Source of the DNA: JADJQU01 sp035490315
GTDB lineage: Bacteria > Planctomycetota > UBA1135 > GCA-002686595
Direction of reading: 5' to 3'
NCBI GenBank assembly: GCA_035490315.1
Contig: DATHET010000213.1
Location: forward strand, 1-15,715
DNA length: 15,715 bases
Each line of letters begins with the position of its first letter. The stretch's first letter is position 1. The notes beneath the pieces are model-generated. The model was not told the DNA's origin. It worked only from the letters and a program-made list of their open reading frames with translations, and did not search any database. Of this stretch, positions 1 through 7,539 are shown in pieces. The translations under genes and the position numbers were made by a program.

Positions 1-682
1 CCGCCGTGCCCTCGTTGACGATCGCGAGCGAGCGGCGCATCACCTCATTCATGCCGAGCATGTCGATGTCGCGCATGGTGAAGACCTTGACGCCCGAGGC
101 GCGGATCTCCTCGCGCTCGGAAACATCGACGTCGCGCGCGCCGACGATCACCGCCGACTTCGCGTCGACCATCGGCACGCGATCGCCCATGCGCACGAGC
201 TCCGGCGCTCCGCGACCCAGGCACACCGCGCAGGGCATGCCGTGGATGTTGCCCGAGGGACTGGTCGCTGGCGTGTTGAAGTCGCCGTGGGCGTCGAACC
301 ACAACAGGCCGATCTTCTCGCCGCGGCGATGGTGGAAGGAGCTGATCGCCGCGACGGTGCCGATCGCGATCGAATGGTCGCCGCCGACCACCAGCGGGAA
401 CTCGCCGGCCTCGAGCAGGCGCTCGACCCGCGCCCGCAGGCGCCGGCAGCAGTTGGAGATCTCGAACAGGAAGCGCGCGTGGGGATCCTTGGGCTCGCGC
501 GACTCGGGCTGGGGCACGCCGAGGTTGCCGTAGTCGACGAACTCGACGCCCAGGCGCTGGACGGCCTCCTGCAGGCCGGCGATGCGCACGGCGCTGGGGC
601 CCATGTCCACGCCGCGACGGCCGCCGCCCAGGTCCATGGGCACGCCGAGCAGGGCAACTTTTCGATCGATCACGCCAACCAC
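1..682 (-). CDS. rocF: Arginase, partial (3' end beyond the left edge)
   Basis: Hydrolyses L-arginine to ornithine and urea using a two-manganese centre in the cytoplasm. The visible 227 codons begin MVGVIDRKVALLGVPMDLGG, and the stretch GVPMDLGGGRRGVDMGPSAVR at residues 13-33 is characteristic of arginase rather than agmatinase. Metal ligands visible are H103 in GGDHS, the D130-x-H132-x-D134 triad in WFDAHGD, and H147 in SGNIHGMP. The last Asp pair of the family lies off the window. The start is GTG at 682, chosen because AGGAG sits 6 nt upstream (689-693). That site overlaps the TAG stop of the SAM hydrolase gene, so translation is probably coupled to it. A typical arginase has about 300 residues, so about 70 are missing. 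Substrate preference within the ureohydrolase family is inferred. Confidence 0.93.
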   Translation of the reverse strand, partial: MVGVIDRKVALLGVPMDLGGGRRGVDMGPSAVRIAGLQEAVQRLGVEFVDYGNLGVPQPESREPKDPHARFLFEISNCCRRLRARVERLLEAGEFPLVVGGDHSIAIGTVAAISSFHHRRGEKIGLLWFDAHGDFNTPATSPSGNIHGMPCAVCLGRGAPELVRMGDRVPMVDAKSAVIVGARDVDVSEREEIRASGVKVFTMRDIDMLGMNEVMRRSLAIVNEGTA

Positions 683-691
683 GCTCTGCTC

Positions 692-1486
692 CTATCGTTC
701 GAACTCGACCAGGGCGCCGGCGCCAACGCCCAGGGTGCGTTGCGCGCTTCCGCCGGCGACGGCGACCTCCAGCAAACCATAGGAATTTACCAAGATCGAC
801 GGCGAGTCGGCGCGCGCCTCGGAATAGGTCGCGACCCAATCCAAGCCGCGGCCCGCCAGCCTGGGCCGCCACGCGCGCGGATCCGCGCCCAGATCGGCGG
901 CTTCGACATTGGTGATCAGGTTTCCATATCGATCGGCGAAGAGCACTTCGCCCTGCACGCGGCGCTCGCCGCGAAGCGCCGCGGGCAGCGTGAGGCGCTC
1001 GCAATCGTCGACCTCGGGTCCGAGCTCCTCGAAACGCAGCGCTCCCGCGCCGATGCCCGCAGCGACCGGGGCGAAGACGTCGCGGCCGTGGAACGTCGCG
1101 CTCAGCCCCTTCGTCGCGAAACGCGCCATGTCGAGGCTGCGCAGGCGCGCCTGGGGTCCGAGCGCGGGTCCCACCAGGCCGTTGTCGGGCGCGAGCATCA
1201 GCTGCCCGCGATCGAGGGCGGTGAGGATCCTGCGCGAGGAACCGACGCCCGGGTCGACGACCGCGACGAAGATCGAGCCGGCCGGAAAATGCTCGCGCGT
1301 GCGCGAGAGAAAAAAAGCCGCGGTCCGCACGTCCTGCGCCGACACGCCGTGGGTCAAGTCGATCACGCGCACAGCCGGCGCGATCCCCGCGATCACGCCG
1401 TGCATCACGCCGACGTAGGGATCGAGCAGACCGAAGTCGGTGAGCAGGACCACCAGGCCGCAGGGGCTGAACGCGGAGTCCGCCAC
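692..1486 (-). CDS. SAM hydrolase / SAM hydroxide adenosyltransferase (DUF62 family)
   Basis: Family members cleave S-adenosylmethionine to adenosine and methionine with a water-derived hydroxide, and share the fold of fluorinase and chlorinase. The 264 residues show the family layout: LLTDFG near residue 15, VVDPGVGSSRR at 76-86, APDNGL at 99-104, FHGRDVFAP at 132-140, and FADRYGNLITN at 183-193. D78, an Arg at 85 or 86 and H133 fit the conserved Asp-Arg-His set of the hydrolases. The start is GTG at 1486, one base after the TGA of the HEAT-protein gene, with no strong ribosome site of its own, so translational coupling is likely. The physiological purpose of this family is not settled. A halogenase activity is unlikely in this context but is not excluded from sequence alone. 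Confidence 0.92.
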   Translation of the reverse strand: MADSAFSPCGLVVLLTDFGLLDPYVGVMHGVIAGIAPAVRVIDLTHGVSAQDVRTAAFFLSRTREHFPAGSIFVAVVDPGVGSSRRILTALDRGQLMLAPDNGLVGPALGPQARLRSLDMARFATKGLSATFHGRDVFAPVAAGIGAGALRFEELGPEVDDCERLTLPAALRGERRVQGEVLFADRYGNLITNVEAADLGADPRAWRPRLAGRGLDWVATYSEARADSPSILVNSYGLLEVAVAGGSAQRTLGVGAGALVEFER

Positions 1487-1487
1487 C

Positions 1488-3344
1488 TCAATGCGTGCGC
1501 GCTCCGAGCGCTCCGAGCAAGGCTCCCTGCAGGCCAGGGTCGGCCGCGGTGCGACGCCGGCTGAGGCGCTCGACCTCTCCCGTACCGCCCCACTCGCCGA
1601 GCGCGAAGCCGACGCGGCGCACGTCCTCGATGCGCGCGCCCTTGGGCGGGCGATCCAGCTCGATGCGCACGGAATCGATGCCCGCGACGTATTGCATCAC
1701 GGCCGCGGCGAGCACGCTGCGGTCGAAAGGCGCCTGCCACAGCGCGGTGCGCAGGATCGGCAGCACGGCGGGCTCGCGGCGCTCGCACATGGCGAGGGCG
1801 ATCTGCGCGTTGACGGCGCTCGAGTCCTCGAGCGGGAACATGTCGAACAGGCGCTGGATCTCGGTGTTGGCCGCGATGCGCAGCAGGGCCTGGACGTAGT
1901 GCTCGCCGCGCGGCGAGCGCAGCACGCTCTCCGACATCGCGGCGCGCAGCGCGGCGCTCTGACCCAGCTCGCCCTCGCGGGCCAAGGCGATCGCGACCGC
2001 CAGGCGTTCGTCGGGCGAAAAGTCGTCGAAGTACTCGACCAGCAGCGCCGCCATCTCGGGCAGGTAGGCGAGGCGCGAAATGCCTTCGACCAGGGCCGCG
2101 CGCTCGCTGCTGGCTTCGCCGCCCAGCGTGCCGCGCACGGTCTCGACCGAGAGCGAGTTGCCCAGGCGCATCTGCGCGATCATCGCCGCCATGCGCACGC
2201 GCGCGTCCTCGTCGACGCGCAGGCTCTCGAGCAGGTCGATGTAGTGGGCCTCGCGCGTGCCGCCGAGGGTCTCCGCGATGCGCTCGCGCTTGCGGGGATC
2301 GGTCGAGGCGATGTCGAGCTCGAGCATCGACAGGCCTTCGAAGTTGCCGGCACGCACCAGCAGCACGGAAGCGTGGGCGGAAAGGTCGGGGAAGACGCGC
2401 GCCTTGCGCAGCAGCTCGATGGTCAAGCTCTCCAGGCGGCGCTCGTCGATCTCGAACAGGAGCTGCGACCACTCCTCCTGGTCCGCCGGATACCACACGC
2501 CGGCCTGGATCATGCGGTCGAGCTCGCTCGGGATCGCGTTGACCACCGGCCGCAGGCGCGTCGGCGGGCCGGGGTTCAAGGCCACCTCGAGGAAGTGGTC
2601 GGCGGTGCCGACGCGGTGCAGCTCCCCCGCCGCGCCGTACACCAGGGCGTCGAGGAATTCGGAATCGAGGCACAGCTCCGCGAGCAGCTGAGCGCGCCAG
2701 GGCTTGCCGTCGATCAGCCCGTAGCGGCGCGCGGCTTCCCAGCGCAGCTCCAGCCAGGCGCGACCCGTGGCCCAGTCCGGCACTGTGCGCGGGTTCATGG
2801 CGAAGGCGCGCGCGAGCTCGGCGGTCTCGTGATCGGGCGCGTCGCTCTCGCACATTTTGGCCAGTGCGGCTCGGGCGCGGTCGCCGGGGGTGCGCGCGAG
2901 ACCGAGCAGCGCGGCTTCGCGCACGTCGCCGGCGCTCGCGCGGGCCAGGCGGGTCAGGAGCTCGACCGGCGCGAATCCGCCGTCGGCGAGACCGAGGATC
3001 GCGGCGCGGCGATCGGCGGCGCTGCCTTCGACGGCCCAGGACTCCAGGCGCGGCCCCATGGTGCGCTCGCCGGAAGCGCCGAGGGCGAAGAGGGCGGTTG
3101 GACGCAGGGCCGGATCCAGTCCCTCGGACAGGGCCGTGAGGGCCGCGGCCGCGGAGTGGGAGTTGAACGAAACGCGGTCCGATCGCTCGACCAGCACGCG
3201 CACCTCGGTCTCGGGCGCGCTCGCCTGGACGGCTGCCCCGCGGACTGCGGCCGGCCCTTCCTGGACCCTCGCAAAGCTCGGGCTGGTCGCGAAGACCAGG
3301 ACCAGGGCGGAGAGGATCCGAAGCAGCGGCTTGGGGCAGGGCAT
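1488..3344 (-). CDS. Exported HEAT-repeat-like protein, function unknown
   Basis: From ATG 3344 this gives 618 residues. The first 25 form a clear signal peptide: a short basic N-terminus, the hydrophobic LLRILSALVLVFATS and a likely signal peptidase I site after SFA. The rest is a run of paired helices rich in Ala, Leu, Arg and Glu, in roughly 30-residue units such as RRAAILGLADGG and VREAALLGLARTPGDRARAAL. This is the signature of a HEAT/ARM-type solenoid, suggesting a periplasmic protein-binding scaffold. No catalytic motif is visible. An in-frame TTG at 3380 would add 12 residues, and a GTG at 3350 would add 2. I prefer the ATG because it places the charged n-region directly before the hydrophobic core. 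No good Shine-Dalgarno precedes any of them. The gene ends one base before the SAM hydrolase start. I do not recognise a specific family. Confidence 0.8.
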   Translation of the reverse strand: MPCPKPLLRILSALVLVFATSPSFARVQEGPAAVRGAAVQASAPETEVRVLVERSDRVSFNSHSAAAALTALSEGLDPALRPTALFALGASGERTMGPRLESWAVEGSAADRRAAILGLADGGFAPVELLTRLARASAGDVREAALLGLARTPGDRARAALAKMCESDAPDHETAELARAFAMNPRTVPDWATGRAWLELRWEAARRYGLIDGKPWRAQLLAELCLDSEFLDALVYGAAGELHRVGTADHFLEVALNPGPPTRLRPVVNAIPSELDRMIQAGVWYPADQEEWSQLLFEIDERRLESLTIELLRKARVFPDLSAHASVLLVRAGNFEGLSMLELDIASTDPRKRERIAETLGGTREAHYIDLLESLRVDEDARVRMAAMIAQMRLGNSLSVETVRGTLGGEASSERAALVEGISRLAYLPEMAALLVEYFDDFSPDERLAVAIALAREGELGQSAALRAAMSESVLRSPRGEHYVQALLRIAANTEIQRLFDMFPLEDSSAVNAQIALAMCERREPAVLPILRTALWQAPFDRSVLAAAVMQYVAGIDSVRIELDRPPKGARIEDVRRVGFALGEWGGTGEVERLSRRRTAADPGLQGALLGALGARTH

Positions 3345-3444
3345 GGTCACAGGGCTACCGTATCGGCTGTCGAGACGCAAAGCCTGGGACAGTAGTCGCG
3401 GCCGGCGGGTCCGGGACCGGGTTTGCGAGCCTGGAAGCGGGGTC
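3345..3444. other. Intergenic gap between lipoprotein and HEAT-protein genes
   Basis: This 100-nt gap shows no convincing promoter. It contains a short 4-bp GC hairpin (GGTC/GACC at 3408-3418) just downstream of the lipoprotein stop, too weak to call a terminator. Confidence 0.3.
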
Positions 3445-3816
3445 TCAGCGCGCCGGGATGTTCAGCACGATTTCACGCCGTTCGTGGCCCAGGGGCAGCA
3501 CGACCTGCGAGGCCTCGCGGCCGTCGGCGGAGCGCACCCGCGCCTCGCCCTTCGCGCCGATTTCGAGGCCGCCGATCTGGAACCTGCCTTCCTTGTCGGT
3601 GCGCGCCTTGTGCTCAGACCCGAAGGAGACTTCGACGTCGGCCACGGACAGGCCGGTCGCGAGGTCGAACACGGTGCCGCACAGGATCGCGCTGCCCTGC
3701 GGCGGCGCCGACGGGAAGGAGCTGCCTCCGACGCGCGTCGTGTCGTCCTTGCGGTTGCAGGCGGGCAGGACGAGGGCCATCGAGAGGAGGCACAAGCTCA
3801 CCACGCGAATCTTCAT
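3445..3816 (-). CDS. Small lipoprotein with carboxypeptidase regulatory-like domain
   Basis: A 123-residue protein starting MKIRVVSLCLLSMALVLPAC. The lipobox LPAC ends at C20, which is expected to be lipidated and then processed by LspA, whose gene end is also in this window. Residues about 45-120 look like a single transthyretin/carboxypeptidase-regulatory beta domain: the GTVFDLATGLSVADVEVSF pattern, then ARTDKEGRFQIGGL, then an alternating beta ending. Such domains usually act as adhesive or spacer modules. ATG 3816 overlaps the TGA of the sugar mutase gene in an ATGA arrangement, which decides the start and implies coupled translation. GGAG lies about 10 nt upstream. The reading frame stays open far into the upstream gene, but that longer protein would be a shadow of the mutase. 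The specific role is unknown. Confidence 0.82.
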   Translation of the reverse strand: MKIRVVSLCLLSMALVLPACNRKDDTTRVGGSSFPSAPPQGSAILCGTVFDLATGLSVADVEVSFGSEHKARTDKEGRFQIGGLEIGAKGEARVRSADGREASQVVLPLGHERREIVLNIPAR

Positions 3817-5168
3817 GCTTCGGGTGCTCCGAGGAGGGCGATGACTTCGTCGCGGCGGCGGTCGCGCAGCGGCGCGCTCGAAGCCTCGAGGTTGAGCCGC
3901 AGGAGCGGCTCGGTGTTCGACGCGCGCACGTTGAACCACCACCACTCGGCGGACTTCAAGTCGCCGTATTCGACCGTGATGCCGTCGAGCTCGTCCTGGC
4001 GTCCATCGGCGTAGCGCGACTTGAGCGCCGCGATCGCGGCCAGCTTGTCCTCGACGTGGAAATTGATTTCCCCAGTAGAGAAGTAGCGGCGCAGGCCCTC
4101 GACGCGCTTCGACAAGGGGACGCGCGGCTCGCGCGAGAGGAAATTCAAGGCGGTGACCATCGCGATCACGCCGGAGTCGCTGACGAAGTTGTCGGCGAAG
4201 TAGAAGTGGCCCGAGAGCTCGCCGCCGAAGATCGCGCCGTGGTTGCGCATCGTGGCCTTGATGAACGAATGGCCGACGCGATCGCGCAGCGGCACGCCGC
4301 CCGCGCGCTTGATCTCTTCCTTGACGACCCACGAGGAGCGCAGGTCGTAGACCACCGGCCGCGAAGGCTTGCGCGCCAGGAGCTCGCTCGCGAGCAGGGC
4401 CGTCATCAGGTCCGAGGCCACGGTGCGGCCGGTCTCGTCGACGAAGCAGCAGCGATCCGCGTCGCCGTCGAAGGACACGCCGAGCTCGACGTGCTTCGCG
4501 CGCACCAGATCGCGCACCGGCTCGAGGTTTTCTTCCTTGATCGGGTTGGCTTCGTGGTTGGGGAAGGTCCCGTCGGGCTCCATGAAGATCGAGGTCGCGC
4601 GCACGTCGGGCAGGCGCTCGAGGATCGCCGGCAGGGTGTAGCCCGCCATGCCGTTCGCGGCGTCGATCGCGATCGTGATCGGCCGCTCGATGCGCGCGAA
4701 GCTCGCGACGTGATCGGCGTAGGCGCCGAGCAGATCGAGCTGGGTCAGCGACCCGCGTTTCTCCGCGACGGCCGGGTAGGCCTCTTTCGACATGCGCTCG
4801 AGATCGAGGATCCCGTTGGCCGCGGAAATCGGCCGCGCGCCGCGCGCGCAGAGCTTCATCCCGTTGTACTCGCCCGGATTGTGGCTGGCGGTCACGTTCA
4901 GGCCGCCGTCGACGTCCTGCGAGCCGATCGCGAAGTAGGCCATCGGCGTCGAGGCGAGGCCGATGTCGATCACGTCCGCGCCCGCGTCGCGCATGCCTTC
5001 GATCACCGCGGCGGCGATCTGCGGTGAGTGCGTGCGCATGTCGCGGCCGACCAGCAGGCGCTTGGCTTTCAACAGGCGCGCGAAGCCGTTGCCGATCTTC
5101 TTCGCGAGCGGAGGATCCAGCTCCTTGGGCACCAGCCCGCGGATGTCGTAGGCCTTGAAGATTCCCAT
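3813..5168 (-). CDS. Phosphomannomutase/phosphoglucomutase
   Basis: Interconverts mannose-6-P/mannose-1-P or the glucose equivalents, supplying sugar nucleotides for envelope polysaccharide. The 451 residues match the usual AlgC/ManB-type length and carry all four active-site loops in order. These are the phosphoserine loop TASHNP (93-98, Ser95), the metal loop DGDADR (234-239), the sugar-specificity loop GGELSGH (315-321) and the phosphate-binding loop RASNTEPLLR (415-424). The GEMSGH/GELSGH-type loop fits the dual-specificity PMM/PGM group, but sequence alone cannot fix the preferred sugar. The start ATG 5168 precedes MGIFKAYDIRG, the normal N-terminus of the family. The upstream bases are CCTCC rather than a Shine-Dalgarno. 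It begins 27 nt after threonine aldolase and overlaps the lipoprotein gene by 4 nt. Confidence 0.95.
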   Translation of the reverse strand: MGIFKAYDIRGLVPKELDPPLAKKIGNGFARLLKAKRLLVGRDMRTHSPQIAAAVIEGMRDAGADVIDIGLASTPMAYFAIGSQDVDGGLNVTASHNPGEYNGMKLCARGARPISAANGILDLERMSKEAYPAVAEKRGSLTQLDLLGAYADHVASFARIERPITIAIDAANGMAGYTLPAILERLPDVRATSIFMEPDGTFPNHEANPIKEENLEPVRDLVRAKHVELGVSFDGDADRCCFVDETGRTVASDLMTALLASELLARKPSRPVVYDLRSSWVVKEEIKRAGGVPLRDRVGHSFIKATMRNHGAIFGGELSGHFYFADNFVSDSGVIAMVTALNFLSREPRVPLSKRVEGLRRYFSTGEINFHVEDKLAAIAALKSRYADGRQDELDGITVEYGDLKSAEWWWFNVRASNTEPLLRLNLEASSAPLRDRRRDEVIALLGAPEA

Positions 5169-5195
5169 GGAGGTCGGCGCAGGATAGCCGTCGCT

Positions 5196-6248
5196 TCAGC
5201 GCGGGCCCAACACTTTGATCGCGGCGGCTTCGAGATGCGCGACGTCTCCCGCGCCGACGTCGAGGTGGGTCACGAAACGCAGGCTCTTCGCGGTCATCGG
5301 CAGGACGAGCACGCCCAGGGGCTTCAAGGCTTCCATCAAGGACGCCGCATCGAAGCGCGGGTGGTCGATCTGGACCATGACCATGTTGGTCTCGATCGAT
5401 TCCGGAGGGCAGGAGAGACCGCGCAGGCCGTGCAAGGACTTGGCCAGGGCGCGAGCGAGGGCGTGGTCCTGCGCGAGGCGCGCGACGTTGTTCTCGAGCG
5501 CGTACAAGCCGGCCGCGGCCAGGAATCCCGCTTGGCGCATCCAGCCGCCGAGCCGCTTGCGCACCAGACGGCCGCGCTCGCAGAAAGCCGCGTCGCCGAC
5601 GATCAGCGAGCCGACTGGAGCGCCCAGGCCCTTGGACAGGCAGATCGAGACCGAATCGGCGCAGGCCGCGTACTTCGCGGCATCGACGCCGGAAGCGACC
5701 GCCGCATTGAACAGCCGCGCGCCGTCGAGGTGCACGGGAATGCCCTGCTTGCGCGCGAAATCCGCGGTGCGCTGCATCGACTCGAGCGGAATCACGCGGC
5801 CGCCGGGCTCTTCGCCGGTGCCCATGAAGCTCTGCTCGAGGGTGATCAGCGCGGTCTTCGCGCAGTGCACGGACTTGGGCCGCACCACGCGCGCGAGGGC
5901 CTCGGGCTCCAGGGTGCCGCGCGGCGACTCGAGGGTCGTCGACTGCAGCCCGTGGAGATAACCGGCAGCGCCGGCCTCGAAGGTCACGATGTGGCAGGAG
6001 CGCTCGGCGATGATCTCGTCGCCCGGCCGCGTCCAGGCGCCGAGCGCGACCTGGTTGGCCATCGTCCCCGAGGGCACGAACAGGGCGCGCTCCTTGCCGA
6101 GCAGCTTCGCGATCCGCTCCTCGAGCTTGCGCACCGTCGGGTCGCCGTCGAGCACGTCGTCGCCGAGCTCGGCGTCCTGCATCGCCGCGCGCATGCCCGG
6201 CGACGGCCGCGTCACCGTGTCGCTGCGGAAATCGCTGGTGCGCGCCAT
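5196..6248 (-). CDS. ltaE: Low-specificity L-threonine aldolase
   Basis: PLP enzyme (fold type I) that splits L-threonine or L-allo-threonine into glycine and acetaldehyde and often acts on beta-hydroxy amino acids in general. The 350 residues start with the family opening FRSDTVTRPS (7-16). They then show SGTMANQ (60-66) for cofactor phosphate contact, H86 in ERSCH where LtaE has its ring-stacking His, HLDGARLFN (173-181) with the cofactor-nitrogen Asp, and SICLSKGLGAP with Schiff-base K206. Length and motif order are normal. ATG 6248 follows the aminotransferase stop by 7 nt, so the two PLP enzymes are almost certainly co-transcribed and may share amino-acid catabolism. Stereochemical preference cannot be read from the sequence. 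Confidence 0.94.
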   Translation of the reverse strand: MARTSDFRSDTVTRPSPGMRAAMQDAELGDDVLDGDPTVRKLEERIAKLLGKERALFVPSGTMANQVALGAWTRPGDEIIAERSCHIVTFEAGAAGYLHGLQSTTLESPRGTLEPEALARVVRPKSVHCAKTALITLEQSFMGTGEEPGGRVIPLESMQRTADFARKQGIPVHLDGARLFNAAVASGVDAAKYAACADSVSICLSKGLGAPVGSLIVGDAAFCERGRLVRKRLGGWMRQAGFLAAAGLYALENNVARLAQDHALARALAKSLHGLRGLSCPPESIETNMVMVQIDHPRFDAASLMEALKPLGVLVLPMTAKSLRFVTHLDVGAGDVAHLEAAAIKVLGPR

Positions 6249-6255
6249 CGAGGGA

Positions 6256-7452
6256 TCAGCGTTTGGCGCTGGTGGTCGCCAGGCAATCCTTCACACGCTT
6301 CAGGGCTTCGCGGATGTTGTCGTTGCTCGACGCGTAGGAGAAGCGCAGGTAGCCCTCGCCGAACTGGCCGAAGGCCGCGCCCGACAGGATCGCGACGCCC
6401 GCTTCGTTGAGCAGCTTCACTTCCAGCGCCTTCGAGGCCATCCCCGTGCCCGTGATATTGGGGAAGGCGTAGAACGCGCCCTTGGGCATCACGCACGACA
6501 GGCCCGGGATCGCGTTGAGGCCGTTGACGATCAAGCGCCGGCGCTCGTCGAAAGTCTTCATCATCGCTTCGACCGCATCCTGAGGCCCGAGCAGCGCCTC
6601 GCGGCCGGCCATCTGGACCGGCGCGCTGGCGCAGGAAGTCGAATTGATCTGCAGACGCTCCGCGTGGGCGACCAGCTTCGCGGGCCACACGCCGAAGCCC
6701 AGGCGCCAGCCGGTCATCGAGAAGGTCTTCGACCAGCCGTCGAGCAGGATCGTGCGGTCGCGCAGGTTCTCGTAGCTCAAGAAGCAGGTGTGCTTCAGGC
6801 CGTCGTAGGTCATGCGCGAGTAGATCTCGTCGGCGAGGATCGCGACGTGCGGATGGGCTTCGAGACCCTTCGCGAGCAGATCGAGCTCGGTCTTCGCGAC
6901 CACGCCGCCGGTCGGATTGGCGGGCGTGTTGAAAATCAAGAGACGCGTCTTCGGCGTGATCTTCGAGAGCACCTCGCTCGCGCTGAAGCTGAACCCGTTC
7001 TCCTCGCGCAGGTGGATCGGCACCGGCGTCGCGCCTGTGAAGCGGATCAACGATTCGTAGATCGGGAAGCCAGGGTTGGGGTACATGATCTCCGCGCCAG
7101 GCTCGCCGAACATCTCGATCGCGAAGGCCATGGTCGGCTTGCCGCCGGGCACGATCACGACGTGGTCGGGATCGACCTTGACGTTCCACAAGCGGTGCAG
7201 GTACTCGGAGACCGCTTCGCGAACCTGCGGCAGTCCCTTGGCCGGCGTGTAGAAGTGCATCCCGTCGCGCAGGGCCTTGATGCCGGCCTCGACGATGTTC
7301 TCCGGCGTGCGGAAGTCGGGCGAGCCGATGCCGAGGTTGACGATGCTCTTGCCCTGGGCCTCGAGGGCCTTGGCGCGGGCAAGGACCTCGAAAGCGGACT
7401 CGGTCCCGAGCTGGGACATGCGGTTGGCGAGAGCCAGATTGGCCGAACTCAT
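6256..7452 (-). CDS. Class I/II pyridoxal-phosphate aminotransferase
   Basis: Fold type I aminotransferase of the aspartate-aminotransferase superfamily, 398 residues. Visible landmarks are NLGIGSPDF (39-47), YTPAKGLPQVREA (68-80), NTPANPTGG (175-183), LADEIYS (207-213) with D208 and Y211, DGWSKTFSMTGWRLGF with Schiff-base K242, and R370 in YLRFSYASS for the substrate alpha-carboxylate. Annotators often call this group aspartate aminotransferase, but the amino donor is not certain and other donors such as alanine or aromatic amino acids remain possible. ATG 7452 has the best ribosome site in the window, AGGAG at 7458-7462 with a 5-nt spacer. It is the first gene of a run containing threonine aldolase, a sugar mutase and a lipoprotein. 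Confidence 0.93.
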   Translation of the reverse strand: MSSANLALANRMSQLGTESAFEVLARAKALEAQGKSIVNLGIGSPDFRTPENIVEAGIKALRDGMHFYTPAKGLPQVREAVSEYLHRLWNVKVDPDHVVIVPGGKPTMAFAIEMFGEPGAEIMYPNPGFPIYESLIRFTGATPVPIHLREENGFSFSASEVLSKITPKTRLLIFNTPANPTGGVVAKTELDLLAKGLEAHPHVAILADEIYSRMTYDGLKHTCFLSYENLRDRTILLDGWSKTFSMTGWRLGFGVWPAKLVAHAERLQINSTSCASAPVQMAGREALLGPQDAVEAMMKTFDERRRLIVNGLNAIPGLSCVMPKGAFYAFPNITGTGMASKALEVKLLNEAGVAILSGAAFGQFGEGYLRFSYASSNDNIREALKRVKDCLATTSAKR

Positions 7453-7492
7453 CGATACTCCTGGTGCAGACCTAGCGGATTGGAGAGGAAAG

Positions 7493-7520
7493 AGAGTACG
7501 GCCCGCGCTGCGCGGGTCAA
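7493..7520 (-). promoter_or_regulatory. Candidate sigma-70-type promoter for the aminotransferase gene run
   Basis: On the minus strand TTGACC (7520-7515) matches the -35 consensus at 5 of 6 bases. TACTCT (7498-7493), a weaker 3 of 6 match to the -10, follows after 16 nt. The predicted transcript would have a leader of about 35 nt containing the AGGAG site. The assignment is motif-based only. Confidence 0.35.
7502..7516. repeat. Perfect 6-bp GC palindrome in the ubiA-aminotransferase gap
   Basis: CCCGCG and CGCGGG are separated by 3 nt. It lies between the -35 and -10 of the candidate promoter, so it could be an operator. It is also upstream of the aminotransferase and 23 nt past the stop of the preceding gene, where it could act as a terminator hairpin. 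Only pyrimidine-rich DNA, not a T-run, follows on the minus strand. Confidence 0.4.
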
Positions 7521-7539
7521 GCGCGCCGCTCGCAGGAGC

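Noticed and set aside
45..1004. 319-codon minus-strand frame overlapping arginase and SAM hydrolase
   Set aside because: Arg/Ala/Pro-rich shadow in another frame. The true frames show complete catalytic motifs.
692..1486. Halogenase (fluorinase/chlorinase) reading of the DUF62 gene
   Set aside because: The Asp-Arg-His set and the primary-metabolism context favour the hydroxide-using hydrolase. No halogenated-product pathway genes are nearby.
3345..3380. TTG start for the HEAT-repeat protein
   Set aside because: It adds 12 residues before the signal peptide with no ribosome site. ATG 3344 gives a normal signal peptide.
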